This document shows, one piece after another, positions 33,524 to 43,086 of a DNA stretch of 64,000 nucleotides. Source of the stretch: RUG11551 sp045586185 (GTDB lineage: Bacteria; Planctomycetota; Planctomycetia; Pirellulales; Thermoguttaceae); contig JAZMZV010000233.1 of NCBI GenBank assembly GCA_045586185.1, forward strand, positions 1 to 64,000. Reading direction: 5' to 3'. The notes beneath the pieces are model-generated. The model worked only from the letters and a program-made list of their open reading frames with translations. It was not told the origin of the DNA and did not search any database. The position numbers and the translations under genes are program-made. How positions within the stretch are numbered: the stretch's first letter is position 1; each line of letters opens with the position of its first letter.

Positions 33524-34288
33524 TTAATCGCCTACGGCGCGAGCGATAACGGCGACGTAGACGGTTTCAACTCCGATGGACTTCATCATCTTGGCGATTT
33601 CGTTACACGTTGCGCCGGTCGTCAGGACGTCGTCGACAACCAACACGGACCTGGGCGGCTTCTTTGTATCGACATGCCATCGCCATTCAAACGCATCGCG
33701 AACGTTCTCTCGCCTTTGTTGAGGCGACAGCTTTCTTTGAAGCGCGGTTACCGCAGTTCGACTCAGAGCGTCAACGTATTTAACCCCGCTGAGGTCGGAA
33801 AGCGTCTGCGCGATAACGTCCGCGTCGTTGACGCCGCGTTCCTGAAAGCGATTTTTATGCATCGGAGCGGGAACAATCCAATCGACGTTCAGAACGGGAT
33901 TTCCTTTCAAACGGGTTCTGTACAGGCTTTCTGCCAAGGCGCGGGTAAGATAAACGCATTCCGGCTTTTTAATCATGTAAATTGCTTCTCTGAGCAAGCC
34001 GTCGAACATTCCCAGCGTTACAACCTGATCAAACGCGAATTTCTCGCCCCGGCAATGAACGCAATATCGCGACGAACTGCGCCCCTCTGTTCTGTACGCT
34101 CCGCAGAAATTGCACCCCAACCATGGATTGATTATCAACGCCCGATGACATTCCGGACAGAAAAAACGATTGAGCAGTCTGTCCTCTCCAGGCAATTCGT
34201 CAATTTCTTTTCTGCAAATGTAACAATGAGGAGAGTAAACCAGGCGAAAGAGAGAATCCCATACGGCATAGAACGGCGACATGTCCAT
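33524..34288 (-). CDS. ComF-family phosphoribosyltransferase-like protein
   Basis: 254 residues. Four Cys pairs (C22/C25, C44/C47, C59/C62, C76/C79) form the N-terminal zinc-binding part typical of ComF. The C-terminal domain has VLVVDDVLTTGA (215-226), the PRPP-binding loop of type I phosphoribosyltransferases. ComF proteins are linked to DNA uptake; dprA also lies in this window at 56.7 kb, but not adjacent. A repeat element fills the gap to the upstream rex gene. Confidence 0.88.
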   Translation of the reverse strand: MDMSPFYAVWDSLFRLVYSPHCYICRKEIDELPGEDRLLNRFFCPECHRALIINPWLGCNFCGAYRTEGRSSSRYCVHCRGEKFAFDQVVTLGMFDGLLREAIYMIKKPECVYLTRALAESLYRTRLKGNPVLNVDWIVPAPMHKNRFQERGVNDADVIAQTLSDLSGVKYVDALSRTAVTALQRKLSPQQRRENVRDAFEWRWHVDTKKPPRSVLVVDDVLTTGATCNEIAKMMKSIGVETVYVAVIARAVGD

Positions 34289-34289
34289 A

Positions 34290-34378
34290 GTTAGGGAGTG
34301 TGAAATGGGGAGCAGGGAGAAGGAATCTGTTTTGCCAAAGGCGAAAAAATGTTTCCGATCCCCTGTTCCCTATTCCTT
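34290..34378. repeat. Heptamer inverted repeat between rex and the ComF gene (element R7)
   Basis: Left units of GGGAGTG/GGGGAGC type, core TTTGCCAAAGGCGAAA, right units CCCTGTTCCCTATTCC. The arms are more divergent than in the best copies. It touches the rex stop codon. Confidence 0.65.
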
Positions 34379-35065
34379 AAATTGTTCTCCTGTTTTCCTC
34401 TCTTCCGCCAGCATGCTTTTAACTTTGCTGCTCAGCACGGCAAAAGAGCTTGACAATTGAACCGTTTCACAAACAACGTTAGAAGGTACAGACAAGCGAA
34501 CAGGCGAATAATTCCAAATCGCCCGAATTCCCGCCTTGACCATTTTATCTGTAACAAATTGAGCAACGCTTTGCGGAACAGTAATAATCCCGATGACAAT
34601 CTGGTTCTGTTCTACAAACCTCTCCAACTCGTCGAGTGAATAAACGGGACAGGAACGAATGGACTTTCCGATTTTATTTTCGTCCACGTCGAACGCGGCG
34701 CAAATACTCAACCCGTGCTCGACAAATCCGGCATAGCCGAGAATCGCGCCGCCCAAAGCGCCCGCTCCAACCAGAACCGCTTTGCGCTGCTTGTCCCAAC
34801 CGAGGAACGATTCTATCCGGCTAATCAGTTCGTCGATATTGTACCCGACTTTCGGACGACCGGCAATGCCAGTCATGGAAAGGTCTTTTCGAACCTGGAC
34901 GCTGATAAGCCCCAAATCCTGAGCGATTCGCGTACACGACGCCTTCTCGACGCCCTCTCGCTGATACAGCTTGAGCTGTCGAAGGTAGAGCGGCAATCGC
35001 TGTAAACTTGGGCTGGGATAGCCCTTTTTGTAATCTCGCTGTACGTTTTTTTCCGCTTTGTTCAT
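34370..35065 (-). CDS. rex: Redox-sensing transcriptional repressor Rex
   Basis: 231 residues, near the family's usual 210. An N-terminal winged-helix DNA-binding domain (about 20-85, with VQVRKDLS as recognition helix region) precedes a Rossmann domain with GAGALG (100-105) that binds NADH/NAD+. Rex represses fermentation and respiration genes when the NADH ratio is low. Its start codon overlaps the stop of the protoporphyrinogen oxidase gene as ATGA, so the two are translationally coupled. No Rex operator is evident in the immediate region. Confidence 0.93.
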   Translation of the reverse strand: MNKAEKNVQRDYKKGYPSPSLQRLPLYLRQLKLYQREGVEKASCTRIAQDLGLISVQVRKDLSMTGIAGRPKVGYNIDELISRIESFLGWDKQRKAVLVGAGALGGAILGYAGFVEHGLSICAAFDVDENKIGKSIRSCPVYSLDELERFVEQNQIVIGIITVPQSVAQFVTDKMVKAGIRAIWNYSPVRLSVPSNVVCETVQLSSSFAVLSSKVKSMLAEERKTGEQFKE

Positions 35066-36558
35066 GATTGTTTAATTCCTAATTGTTCAGCAGCCTGTTC
35101 GCCGGAATGAATACAGGCAGGAACGCCAACGCCGCGATACGAATTCCCTGCCAGCGCCAAGCCGGGCATTGCGCTGACAAGCTGTTCAATTTCCGCAACT
35201 CGATCCAAATGACCAACGTAATACTGAGGCATTGTATTGGGCCAATGCGCGGTATGGACGGCATACGGCTGACCCTCAATTTTCAGCAGCGGGCGCATCT
35301 TTTCCACCAGCAATGGCGTCAACTGTTCATCTGGCATGACAGCCAAAGACGAATCTCTTGCCCCGCCGGCAAAAACGCGAATCAACTGCGTCCCTTCCGG
35401 GGATCGGTGCGGGTACTTGTGAGTTGAAAAACTCATGGCTAAAATCGGGGAATGCTCGATTTCCGGGACAACCGCACCCATGCCGTCCATGGGGTGATGA
35501 ATCTGCTCGTTCTTAAACGCCATCGACGCGATTGCCGTGCCGGTGTGACCGATTCCTCCGAGCAGTTCTCCCAGCCGGGCGTTTATCGGCGCTAACAATT
35601 CCTGAGCGTTATACGATGGCGCTGCGACGATAACTCCGTCAAACAGCTCCGTCCACGTTTGACGTTCTGATTCCGGTTTGTCCTGACCATCCTGCCATGT
35701 AACGCGCCAGACGGGGCGTCCGGCTGACGACGATTCCTGACTCAAACTTGTAACGCGGCAATTCAGATTGAACGTTCCCTGGGGAAGTTTTTCGACAATT
35801 GTATTGCTCATCAGCGAAAAGCCGCCTTTGAGGGTAACGAACATGCTGTATCGAGGACCGCTTTCTTTCCCCGCCTGAGCCGCCGCCTTTGCGTCTCGCG
35901 CCGCCTTGCGTCGTTTCGCCATCTCCGCGCGCATAGCAATAATCAGGCTGCGATGTTCCTTTTCCATTTCGCGAAAACGCTCCATCGTTGCCAGGACGCT
36001 AAGTTCTTCCAGATTTGCGCCGTAGACCCCGGAAACCAACGGTTCGATGAGACGCTCAAAGACTTCTTTTCCCAGTCGTCGACGTCCGAATTGAGCCATG
36101 CTTTCGTCCGCGTCGTCCTTTTTACGGGGGATGAAAAGCTCCAGCCCCGCCCGGATTTTGCCCAACGGGCTGAGAAGCCCCGTTGTCGCCAAGGGCCACA
36201 TTTTGGTCGGAGCCATCATCAAAAAGCCTTCCGGCAGTTTATGCAAGCGATTCCGGAACACGACAAACGTCTGTCGATACTGAGAACTCGTCGTAACGAG
36301 CTGATCGGAAATCCCGAGCCGTTTGCACAAGTCCAAACCCCACGGAACGGTCGTGATGAAATTGTCCGCCCCTTCTTCGATTTCCAGGCCGTCTTTGATA
36401 ACCGTATTGAGAACCCCGCCGACTCGCGGTCGGGGGTCAAAAACGCTGATTGACGTCTCCGGGCTGAGTTCATGTATATGAAACGCCGCCGCCAGACCGG
36501 AAATTCCCGCTCCGATAACAGCGATGCGTCTGCAGGTTGATTTATTATCTTGAGACAT
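35062..36558 (-). CDS. hemY: Protoporphyrinogen/coproporphyrinogen oxidase (HemY-type)
   Basis: 498 residues. The N-terminal FAD-binding motif is VIGAGISGLAAAF (about 14-26), followed by FDPRPRVGGVLNT; a C-terminal LALAGNSYRGVGVPACIHSGEQAA closes the FAD site. It oxidises protoporphyrinogen IX or coproporphyrinogen III on the way to heme, using oxygen. An oxygen-using enzyme cotranscribed with rex suggests the pathway answers to redox state. It is the first gene of a minus-strand unit hemY-rex. A repeat element lies directly upstream. Confidence 0.92.
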   Translation of the reverse strand: MSQDNKSTCRRIAVIGAGISGLAAAFHIHELSPETSISVFDPRPRVGGVLNTVIKDGLEIEEGADNFITTVPWGLDLCKRLGISDQLVTTSSQYRQTFVVFRNRLHKLPEGFLMMAPTKMWPLATTGLLSPLGKIRAGLELFIPRKKDDADESMAQFGRRRLGKEVFERLIEPLVSGVYGANLEELSVLATMERFREMEKEHRSLIIAMRAEMAKRRKAARDAKAAAQAGKESGPRYSMFVTLKGGFSLMSNTIVEKLPQGTFNLNCRVTSLSQESSSAGRPVWRVTWQDGQDKPESERQTWTELFDGVIVAAPSYNAQELLAPINARLGELLGGIGHTGTAIASMAFKNEQIHHPMDGMGAVVPEIEHSPILAMSFSTHKYPHRSPEGTQLIRVFAGGARDSSLAVMPDEQLTPLLVEKMRPLLKIEGQPYAVHTAHWPNTMPQYYVGHLDRVAEIEQLVSAMPGLALAGNSYRGVGVPACIHSGEQAAEQLGIKQS

Positions 36559-36565
36559 GTAAAAA

Positions 36566-36639
36566 TTAGTGGTTAGTTATTAGTTGTAAGTGGTTAGTAA
36601 GTCGCTTTGCGCCCTTACCACTGAATACTTACCACTTGC
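36566..36639. repeat. Heptamer inverted repeat upstream of hemY (element R8)
   Basis: Left units TTAGTGG, TTAGTTA, TTAGTTG, TAAGTGG, TTAGTAA in exact 7-base register; core GTCGCTTTGCGCC; right units of CTTACCACT and CTTACCACTTG. It is in the likely leader or promoter region of hemY. Confidence 0.8.
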
Positions 36640-37045
36640 CGCTACCCCTGCATTATATCCCTTTTCAATTTTAAAGCAATAAATTTTTATCGATTTTTAG
36701 AAAAAAAAGAGCATATTTATTTGACTATTTAATAAATTGATTTTGCTTATTATCCCCCGATTTGAAAATGTGTAGCGTAGTTGTGGCAAGATGGCGAAGA
36801 TAGGGGGTGCTCAATTGCAATTTAAGCTTCAAAAATGTATGTCATTTTAGGATAAAATCTGCTGGTTGTCAGATAATAAACTCATCGGCGCAGCCCAAGA
36901 AATATTTGCCGCTCCCTTCCATTATTTTCGTATCTTTGTATAATAACTGCAAGCTGTTTGAAGCACAAAGCAAAAGGCGAGAAGCAGGAGGCTGCCGCCT
37001 TGTTTCACAACAGCTATCTATTCCCTGTTTTCAATCCTAAACCCC
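36640..37045. other. Intergenic region upstream of dnaE
   Basis: AT-rich with no gene. TATAAT at 36939-36944 may be the -10 of dnaE, with TTCCAT 16 bases upstream. A small AAGGCG/CGCCTT inverted repeat lies near 36975-37005. No ribosome-binding motif precedes dnaE. Confidence 0.45.
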
Positions 37046-40000
37046 ATGACCGGACCCTTTACACATCTTCATTGTCATAGCGAATATTCCCTTTTAGACG
37101 GCGCAGGAACTCTGGACGGGCTGCTGTCGCGCGCCAAAGAGCTTGGCATGACGTCTCTGGCGCTGACTGACCATGGCAACCTGTACGGCGCGCTGAAATT
37201 CTATGAAATGGCAAAAAGCATGGATATTCACCCGGTTTTGGGGTACGAAGCGTACGTTGCGCCGGGCGACAGAAGACTTCACACCGGCGGCATGAAAGGG
37301 TCAAACTTCCACTTGACCATGCTGGCGATGAACATGACCGGGTTTAACAACCTTATCAAACTGGCGTCGCTGGCGTTTTTGGAAGGGTACTACTACAAGC
37401 CGAGAATCGACAAGGAACTGCTCAAGCAGTACAACGAGGGGATTATTGTTCTGTCCGGCTGTTTGGGCGGCGAAATCAATCAGCTGCTCATTTCTCCAAC
37501 CGGCGCGGCGATTGAACAGGCGGAAGAGGTTGCCAACTGGTATCGAGACGTTTTCGGCGACCGCTATTATTTTGAAATCCAGAACAACGACATTCCCGAA
37601 CAGGCGATCGCGATGAAGCACATGGTTGAGATGTCCAAGCGAATGAACATCCCGCTTGTTGCCACGTCTGACGTCCATTATATCAAACAGGAAGACGCGC
37701 CGGTGCAGGACATTCTCTTGTGCGTCAATACGAAGTCGCTCCGGTCGGAACAGAACCGAATGCGAATGGAAACAGACCAGTTCTTCCTTCGGTCGCCGGA
37801 ACAGATGTACGAGAAATTCCCGGGGTTCGAGGACGCTGTGGCGCGGTCGGACGAAATCGCCCAACGGTGCGACGTGGACTGGAAACTCGGTCAGCGGTAC
37901 TTCCCCGTCTTCACCCCGCCGGACGGCAAGACGTCTCAGGAATACCTGTGGGACTTGTGCATCGAGGGTCTGAAAAAGAACTACGCCAACAACCCCAAGC
38001 GCTACAAAGACGGAAAACTGTCACAGGAAGTTCTCGACCGTCTCAAGAGAGAACACGACGTTATCAACAAGCTGGGATTTCCCAACTACTTTTTGATCGT
38101 TTGGGACTACGTGCATTTCGCCCGGGAAAAGGGGATTGAATGCACCGCCAGAGGTTCCGGCGTCGGCGCGCTGACAAGTTACGCCCTGGGCATCAGCCGG
38201 GTCTGCCCGCTGGAATATAACTTGCTGTTTGAACGATTCCTGGACGAGAACCGAACGGAGGCGCCTGATATCGATGTCGACTTCGAACAGGCGCGCCGGG
38301 CGGAAGTCATTCAGTACGTCAAAGACCGCTACGGGGAAGACCACGTCGCTCAGATCGGGACGTACGGCACGATGGCGGCGAAAAACGCGATCAAAGACGT
38401 TGGCCGCGCGCTGGGAATCTCGCTCAACGAGGTGTCGATGTGTACGTCTAAAATTCCCGACGCTCCGCATACGACCATCAAAAAGACGCTGGCTGAAAGC
38501 CCGGACTTCAAAGCAATATACGACAACGACCCCACGCTTCACGATTTAATCGACCTGGCGATGAGAACCGAGGGTTTGACGCGCCAGTGCGGCACGCACG
38601 CCTGCGCCGTCGTTATTGGCGGCGACGCTATCGACAAGTTTATTCCTCTGATGACCGTCAGTGGAAAAGAGGACTATGTAACGCAATGGGAAGGCTGTGA
38701 CGTCGAAAAAGCCGGCTTGCTGAAAATGGACTTCCTCGGCTTGAGAAACCTCTCGATTCTGACCGACTCCGTTCGACTTATCAAGCAGACGACCGGGAAA
38801 GAGCTCGACGTTTACAACTTGCCGCTGGACGACAAACCGTCTTACGACCTGCTGTGCCGCGGGGAATCCAAGGGCGTATTTCAGCTGGAATCCGGCGGAA
38901 TGCGCGACCTGCTTAAGCGTATGAAGCCGGACAACATCCGCGACATCATCGCTATTTTGGCGCTGTATCGTCCCGGTCCGCTTGAAGGCGGCATGGTCGA
39001 CACATACATCGAAGTCAAACATGGGCGTCAGGCGGCGGAGTACCTTCACCCGGTCATGAAAGAAGTTCTGGAAGAAACCAACGGCGTTATGGTTTATCAG
39101 GAACAGGTCATGCAGATTCTTTACAAGCTGGGCGAAATCCCGCTGGGCAAAGCGTACAAAGTTATTAAAGCCATCAGCAAAAAGAAACAGGCGATAATCG
39201 ACGCCAATCACGAGGCGTTTGTCGAGGGCGCTCAGAAGAACGGCATGACCAAGGAAAACGCCGAGTCGGTTTGGGGTCTGATTATCAAGTTCGCCGGATA
39301 CGGGTTCAATAAATCCCACACGACGGCGTACGCCATGATCGCGTATATCACAGCGTATCTGAAATGTCACTATCCGGTAGAGTTCATGGCGGCTTTGCTG
39401 ACCGGCGACCTTCTCAACCGTCAGTTTAACAAGAAAGACCCGACCGTCGAGCATATTGAAGACTGCAAACGCATGGGCGTTGAAGTCGTTCCGCCGTGCG
39501 TCAATACGATGGGGCCGACGTACCGCATTCAAGACGGTAAAATTCATTTCTGCGCCTGCGCGATTAAAAACTGCAACGAAGAAGCCGGGGCGGAAATTCG
39601 CCGCGAAGTTGAAGAAAACGGCCCGTTTGTTGACCTGTACGATTTCTGCGAACGCATCGACCAGAAAAAGGTTTCCAAGGCGGCTGTCGAATCGCTTATC
39701 AAAGCCGGCGCGTTTGACTGCTTCCACGCTCCGCGCGCTGCGATGATTGCGGCTCTGGACAATGCTTTTGCCTCCGGCGCCCGCGCTGCCAGAGACAAAG
39801 CCGCCGGACAGATGAGCATTTTCGGCGACATGGAAGAGGAGGACGGCGTCAAAACCGCTCAGCCGCTTCCCAAAGTCGAGGAATGGGACATCAAGGAAAA
39901 ATGCGGCTACGAAAAAGAAACGCTGGGATTCTATATGTCTGCCCACCCGATGGACGCCTACCGATCTCAGATTTCGTTTATGAGAACGCATACCGTTCCG

Positions 40001-40597
40001 GAAGCGCTGGCTTTGCCGGACAAGTCAACCGCGGTTTTGTGCGGCATGATAACCGTTCTGAAAATCAGCTCCGTTCGCGAACCGAAACCGGGTCGTCCGT
40101 CGACGTTCGCCTCGTTCGACCTGGAAGATTTCGACGCCTCAATTCGCTGTAACGCCTGGCCGGAAGCGTACGCCAATCTGACGGAAATTATCGCCTCGGA
40201 CGCCATCGTTGCCTGCGTGGGACGGATTGATAAACGCGACGGATCTGACAACGCCAACTTTACCATCACAGACGTTTACAAGCTGGAAGAGATTGACGAC
40301 CGATACGTTCGCAGCCTCGAACTGCGGCTGTCGGAAAAGGTTCACGGCCCAACAGTTGTCAACGACGTCAGCGACATTCTCAGCGGCTATCCCGGGGAAA
40401 AACCGTTGATCATGCGGTTCTACACCGCCGACGATCAATGCGTCGTTTTCGCGCCCAGCGCCAGAAAGTTCAACGTCTGTGACGAACTCCGCACCGCGTT
40501 GGAAACGCGAATCAACTCCAACGACATCAAGATTAACCTCGTCCGCCCGAACATGCCAGCCAAAGAACCCCGAAAACGCTGGCAAAAAGCGAATTGA
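37046..40597 (+). CDS. dnaE: DNA polymerase III alpha subunit
   Basis: 1183 residues, the full DnaE1 length. It is the replicative polymerase. The N-terminal PHP domain starts FTHLHCHSEYSLLDG and keeps its metal-binding His residues. The catalytic acidic residues lie in PDIDVDFE (about residue 410) and KMDFLGLRNLS (about 560). The fingers, helix-hairpin-helix and OB-fold parts follow (OB near 1000-1075, VLCGMITVLKI). C-terminal residues end in a basic KEPRKRWQKA stretch. The gene appears monocistronic; the next gene is convergent. Confidence 0.97.
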   Translation: MTGPFTHLHCHSEYSLLDGAGTLDGLLSRAKELGMTSLALTDHGNLYGALKFYEMAKSMDIHPVLGYEAYVAPGDRRLHTGGMKGSNFHLTMLAMNMTGFNNLIKLASLAFLEGYYYKPRIDKELLKQYNEGIIVLSGCLGGEINQLLISPTGAAIEQAEEVANWYRDVFGDRYYFEIQNNDIPEQAIAMKHMVEMSKRMNIPLVATSDVHYIKQEDAPVQDILLCVNTKSLRSEQNRMRMETDQFFLRSPEQMYEKFPGFEDAVARSDEIAQRCDVDWKLGQRYFPVFTPPDGKTSQEYLWDLCIEGLKKNYANNPKRYKDGKLSQEVLDRLKREHDVINKLGFPNYFLIVWDYVHFAREKGIECTARGSGVGALTSYALGISRVCPLEYNLLFERFLDENRTEAPDIDVDFEQARRAEVIQYVKDRYGEDHVAQIGTYGTMAAKNAIKDVGRALGISLNEVSMCTSKIPDAPHTTIKKTLAESPDFKAIYDNDPTLHDLIDLAMRTEGLTRQCGTHACAVVIGGDAIDKFIPLMTVSGKEDYVTQWEGCDVEKAGLLKMDFLGLRNLSILTDSVRLIKQTTGKELDVYNLPLDDKPSYDLLCRGESKGVFQLESGGMRDLLKRMKPDNIRDIIAILALYRPGPLEGGMVDTYIEVKHGRQAAEYLHPVMKEVLEETNGVMVYQEQVMQILYKLGEIPLGKAYKVIKAISKKKQAIIDANHEAFVEGAQKNGMTKENAESVWGLIIKFAGYGFNKSHTTAYAMIAYITAYLKCHYPVEFMAALLTGDLLNRQFNKKDPTVEHIEDCKRMGVEVVPPCVNTMGPTYRIQDGKIHFCACAIKNCNEEAGAEIRREVEENGPFVDLYDFCERIDQKKVSKAAVESLIKAGAFDCFHAPRAAMIAALDNAFASGARAARDKAAGQMSIFGDMEEEDGVKTAQPLPKVEEWDIKEKCGYEKETLGFYMSAHPMDAYRSQISFMRTHTVPEALALPDKSTAVLCGMITVLKISSVREPKPGRPSTFASFDLEDFDASIRCNAWPEAYANLTEIIASDAIVACVGRIDKRDGSDNANFTITDVYKLEEIDDRYVRSLELRLSEKVHGPTVVNDVSDILSGYPGEKPLIMRFYTADDQCVVFAPSARKFNVCDELRTALETRINSNDIKINLVRPNMPAKEPRKRWQKAN

Positions 40598-40689
40598 CAG
40601 AGAGCGTTTAACCCATCTCGTTTACACAGCGTGCGCGGCAACTGGCGCTGCCGCGGCGGCGTAAAGTTGGGGTTTGAGAATCTCCCTGA

Positions 40690-42363
40690 TTATTCAATCA
40701 GTTTTTTAGCTTCTATAACCAAATCCGCAACGTTTTCGTCTGTTTCGTAAAGGCGAATAATGCTGTTGACAATTCTTTCCGTTTGTTCCGGGTTGGTTTG
40801 TTTAAATTTTTTCGCTTCTTCAATTCTCTGGGAGATAGATTCCCTCAGAGGTTTGATTTCTTCTTCCAGACGAGATTCTATAATATCGATTTGTTTTTCA
40901 ACGGATAGCAGACAAATGCGTTTGTCATACTCTCTTTTACCCATATCGGGTTTATATTCTGGAATAGAGTAAAAATCAGCTATCGCCTTTAATTCAACCA
41001 GAGCGTCTTCGGGTGCGGTTTCTGTCAGCTGCATTGCTTTGTAATACTGACGTTCAAGGACGGTGTCTGGCGACCACGAACCAGTTCCAATCATGCGAGA
41101 CTGAACGCGCCGCTGGAATCGATCGATATCGTATTCTTCCCGCCATAAAAGAATCGTTTCCGCTCGTTTATCGTTTGGAAAGCGATTGAGAAAAACGTTC
41201 ATATTGTTATAGGCGGAATCCTTGTCGAAAAGCCGCGTTTGATTGATTCGGTCGTAAAGTTTGTCTGCGGTAAGCGGTTGAAGAAAGTACGCCAACATGG
41301 CGATGAATCCGATAAAAGCAAGCGCCCATCCCAACGCCGACACCCACGAGAACGAAGACTGGTGAGTCGGTTCCTGAATCGGTTCAACTTTAACAAACGA
41401 ACTGCCTTTCGGAGCAGATTTTTGCTGCGGCTGTTCGATAATTTCAGGCTCGGTGTCGCTTAATTGTGAATCGCTCAGTTCGATTGTCGCATCCTCGACG
41501 TATTCGATAGCGTCGAGTTGACGAAGCAGCGCGCTGGCGGTTTGAATTCGTTTTTCCGGCTGAATTTCCAGCAGACGATTGAGAATGTTTTGAAAATCCT
41601 GTGGAATGGGAAAGTCTTTCCCGTCGCGAATTAACGGGACAATTTGCTCTTCCGCGTGCATTCGCTGAATTTCAGGCAGGGAGCGGCCTAAAAAAGGCGC
41701 GTGCCCGCACATAAGCGTATAGAAAACCGCGCCGAGAGAATACAGGTCAGCCAGCGCTGTAACGGGCTTTCCCAGCGCCTGTTCCGGAGCCATATACTGA
41801 ACCGTGCCCACGACCGCTCCAAATCCGGTAAGTTGTTGACTGGAAAAAACGCGGGCGATGCCGAAGTCCGTCAGCTTAACCGTTGGAGAGGGAGATTCGG
41901 GATTGGAAATGATGATGTTGCCCGGTTTGATGTCACGGTGGATGATGCCTCGCGCATGAGCGTAGGAAATGGCGGAAACGAGCTGTTTGGCGATTGCAAG
42001 CGTCTGCACCCAGGAAAAGAGCGTTCCCTTTTTAATAACGTCATGAAGCGATTTTCCTTCGACCAGTTCCATGACGTAGTACATTTGTTCGTCCTCAACG
42101 CCGAAACCGAGAATGTGAACGACGTTGGGATGGTCAATCATTCGCAGAGCGGTTATTTCCTTGTCGAAGCGCTGAATTTCCTGAGCGCGTTCTTCCGGTT
42201 CGGAGGAATGAAGGGTCAAGGTTTTCAAAGCGACCTCTTCCACCGCGCCGGTAAGCGGGTTTAAATCGGACTCGTCTGTGGAATGCGCGGCGTAGACGAC
42301 GCCCATGCCGCCGCGTCCGATTGTCCTGTCAATAACGTATTTCCCAATTTGCTGTTGTTCCAT
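40690..42363 (-). CDS. Membrane-anchored Ser/Thr protein kinase
   Basis: 557 residues. The kinase domain (about 8-285) is complete: GRGGMG loop, K47 in VALKTL, HRD (142-144), DFG (166-168) and MAPEQ. An acidic linker with many Glu and Pro leads to one transmembrane helix (about 340-362). A 190-residue extracytoplasmic, helical, charged domain follows. Such Hanks-type kinases sense envelope signals and are numerous in planctomycetes. It is the last gene of a four-gene minus-strand cluster (Nif3-like, HtrA-like, UPF0173, kinase), 15 bases after the UPF0173 gene. Confidence 0.93.
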   Translation of the reverse strand: MEQQQIGKYVIDRTIGRGGMGVVYAAHSTDESDLNPLTGAVEEVALKTLTLHSSEPEERAQEIQRFDKEITALRMIDHPNVVHILGFGVEDEQMYYVMELVEGKSLHDVIKKGTLFSWVQTLAIAKQLVSAISYAHARGIIHRDIKPGNIIISNPESPSPTVKLTDFGIARVFSSQQLTGFGAVVGTVQYMAPEQALGKPVTALADLYSLGAVFYTLMCGHAPFLGRSLPEIQRMHAEEQIVPLIRDGKDFPIPQDFQNILNRLLEIQPEKRIQTASALLRQLDAIEYVEDATIELSDSQLSDTEPEIIEQPQQKSAPKGSSFVKVEPIQEPTHQSSFSWVSALGWALAFIGFIAMLAYFLQPLTADKLYDRINQTRLFDKDSAYNNMNVFLNRFPNDKRAETILLWREEYDIDRFQRRVQSRMIGTGSWSPDTVLERQYYKAMQLTETAPEDALVELKAIADFYSIPEYKPDMGKREYDKRICLLSVEKQIDIIESRLEEEIKPLRESISQRIEEAKKFKQTNPEQTERIVNSIIRLYETDENVADLVIEAKKLIE

Positions 42364-42378
42364 GACGCGATTAAAACG

Positions 42379-43056
42379 TTAGATTTCTTTGCATTCTCCG
42401 GGTTGAAACAGCACAGGAAGAACTTTTGCTTGATGGTGAACTTCCGTTGCCCACGCCATCGGATCCTGCTTGATTGGCTCCCAAGTGTTGTAATGTGACG
42501 GAATTGCCTTTTGGGGTTTAATGACCTTAATTGCCTCCAGGGCTTGTTCCGGCCCCATGGTAAAGCGGTCTCCAATGGGTACGATAGCGGCTTTGATCCC
42601 GGAACGTCCGATGAATTCCATATCGTTGAAATATCCGGTGTCTCCCGCGACGTAGACTGATCCCTCTTTTGTATTGATGATAAATCCAACGGCAATTCCG
42701 CCGTAAGAACCGTCTGGCATTTGACTGGAATGTGACGCGAATGTAAACGTCACCGAACCGAAAGACGTCATAATCGTTCCGCCGGGGTTGCCTGGTTCTA
42801 CAGAACGGACGCCTTTTTTCCCGAACCAGTTAACCAACTCGAAACAGCCGATTAAAACAGCGTCAGGATGACATTTGCAAATTGAGACGACGTCTGAACA
42901 GTGGTCGGCGTGTCCGTGAGTGCAAAGGATATAATCGACCGGCAGCGCTTCGCCGATTTTACGAATGGATTCCGACGCAAAGAACGGGTCAATAAGAATC
43001 GACTTTCCGTCAACGTTCAAATGCCAACAGGCGTGTCCGAGCCAGGTTAGTTTCAT
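42379..43056 (-). CDS. UPF0173 metallo-beta-lactamase-fold hydrolase
   Basis: 225 residues, the family's normal length, cytoplasmic. THGHADH (about 49-55) is the metal-binding HxHxDH motif; WLGHACW begins the fold and AGDTGYF gives a later ligand. It belongs to the UPF0173 group of presumed metal-dependent hydrolases; the substrate is unknown. Genes before and after lie within 30 bases, so it is likely cotranscribed with the HtrA-like gene and the kinase. Confidence 0.9.
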   Translation of the reverse strand: MKLTWLGHACWHLNVDGKSILIDPFFASESIRKIGEALPVDYILCTHGHADHCSDVVSICKCHPDAVLIGCFELVNWFGKKGVRSVEPGNPGGTIMTSFGSVTFTFASHSSQMPDGSYGGIAVGFIINTKEGSVYVAGDTGYFNDMEFIGRSGIKAAIVPIGDRFTMGPEQALEAIKVIKPQKAIPSHYNTWEPIKQDPMAWATEVHHQAKVLPVLFQPGECKEI

Positions 43057-43086
43057 GGGATTGCAAAAGTTACGTTGGAGTGTGGT

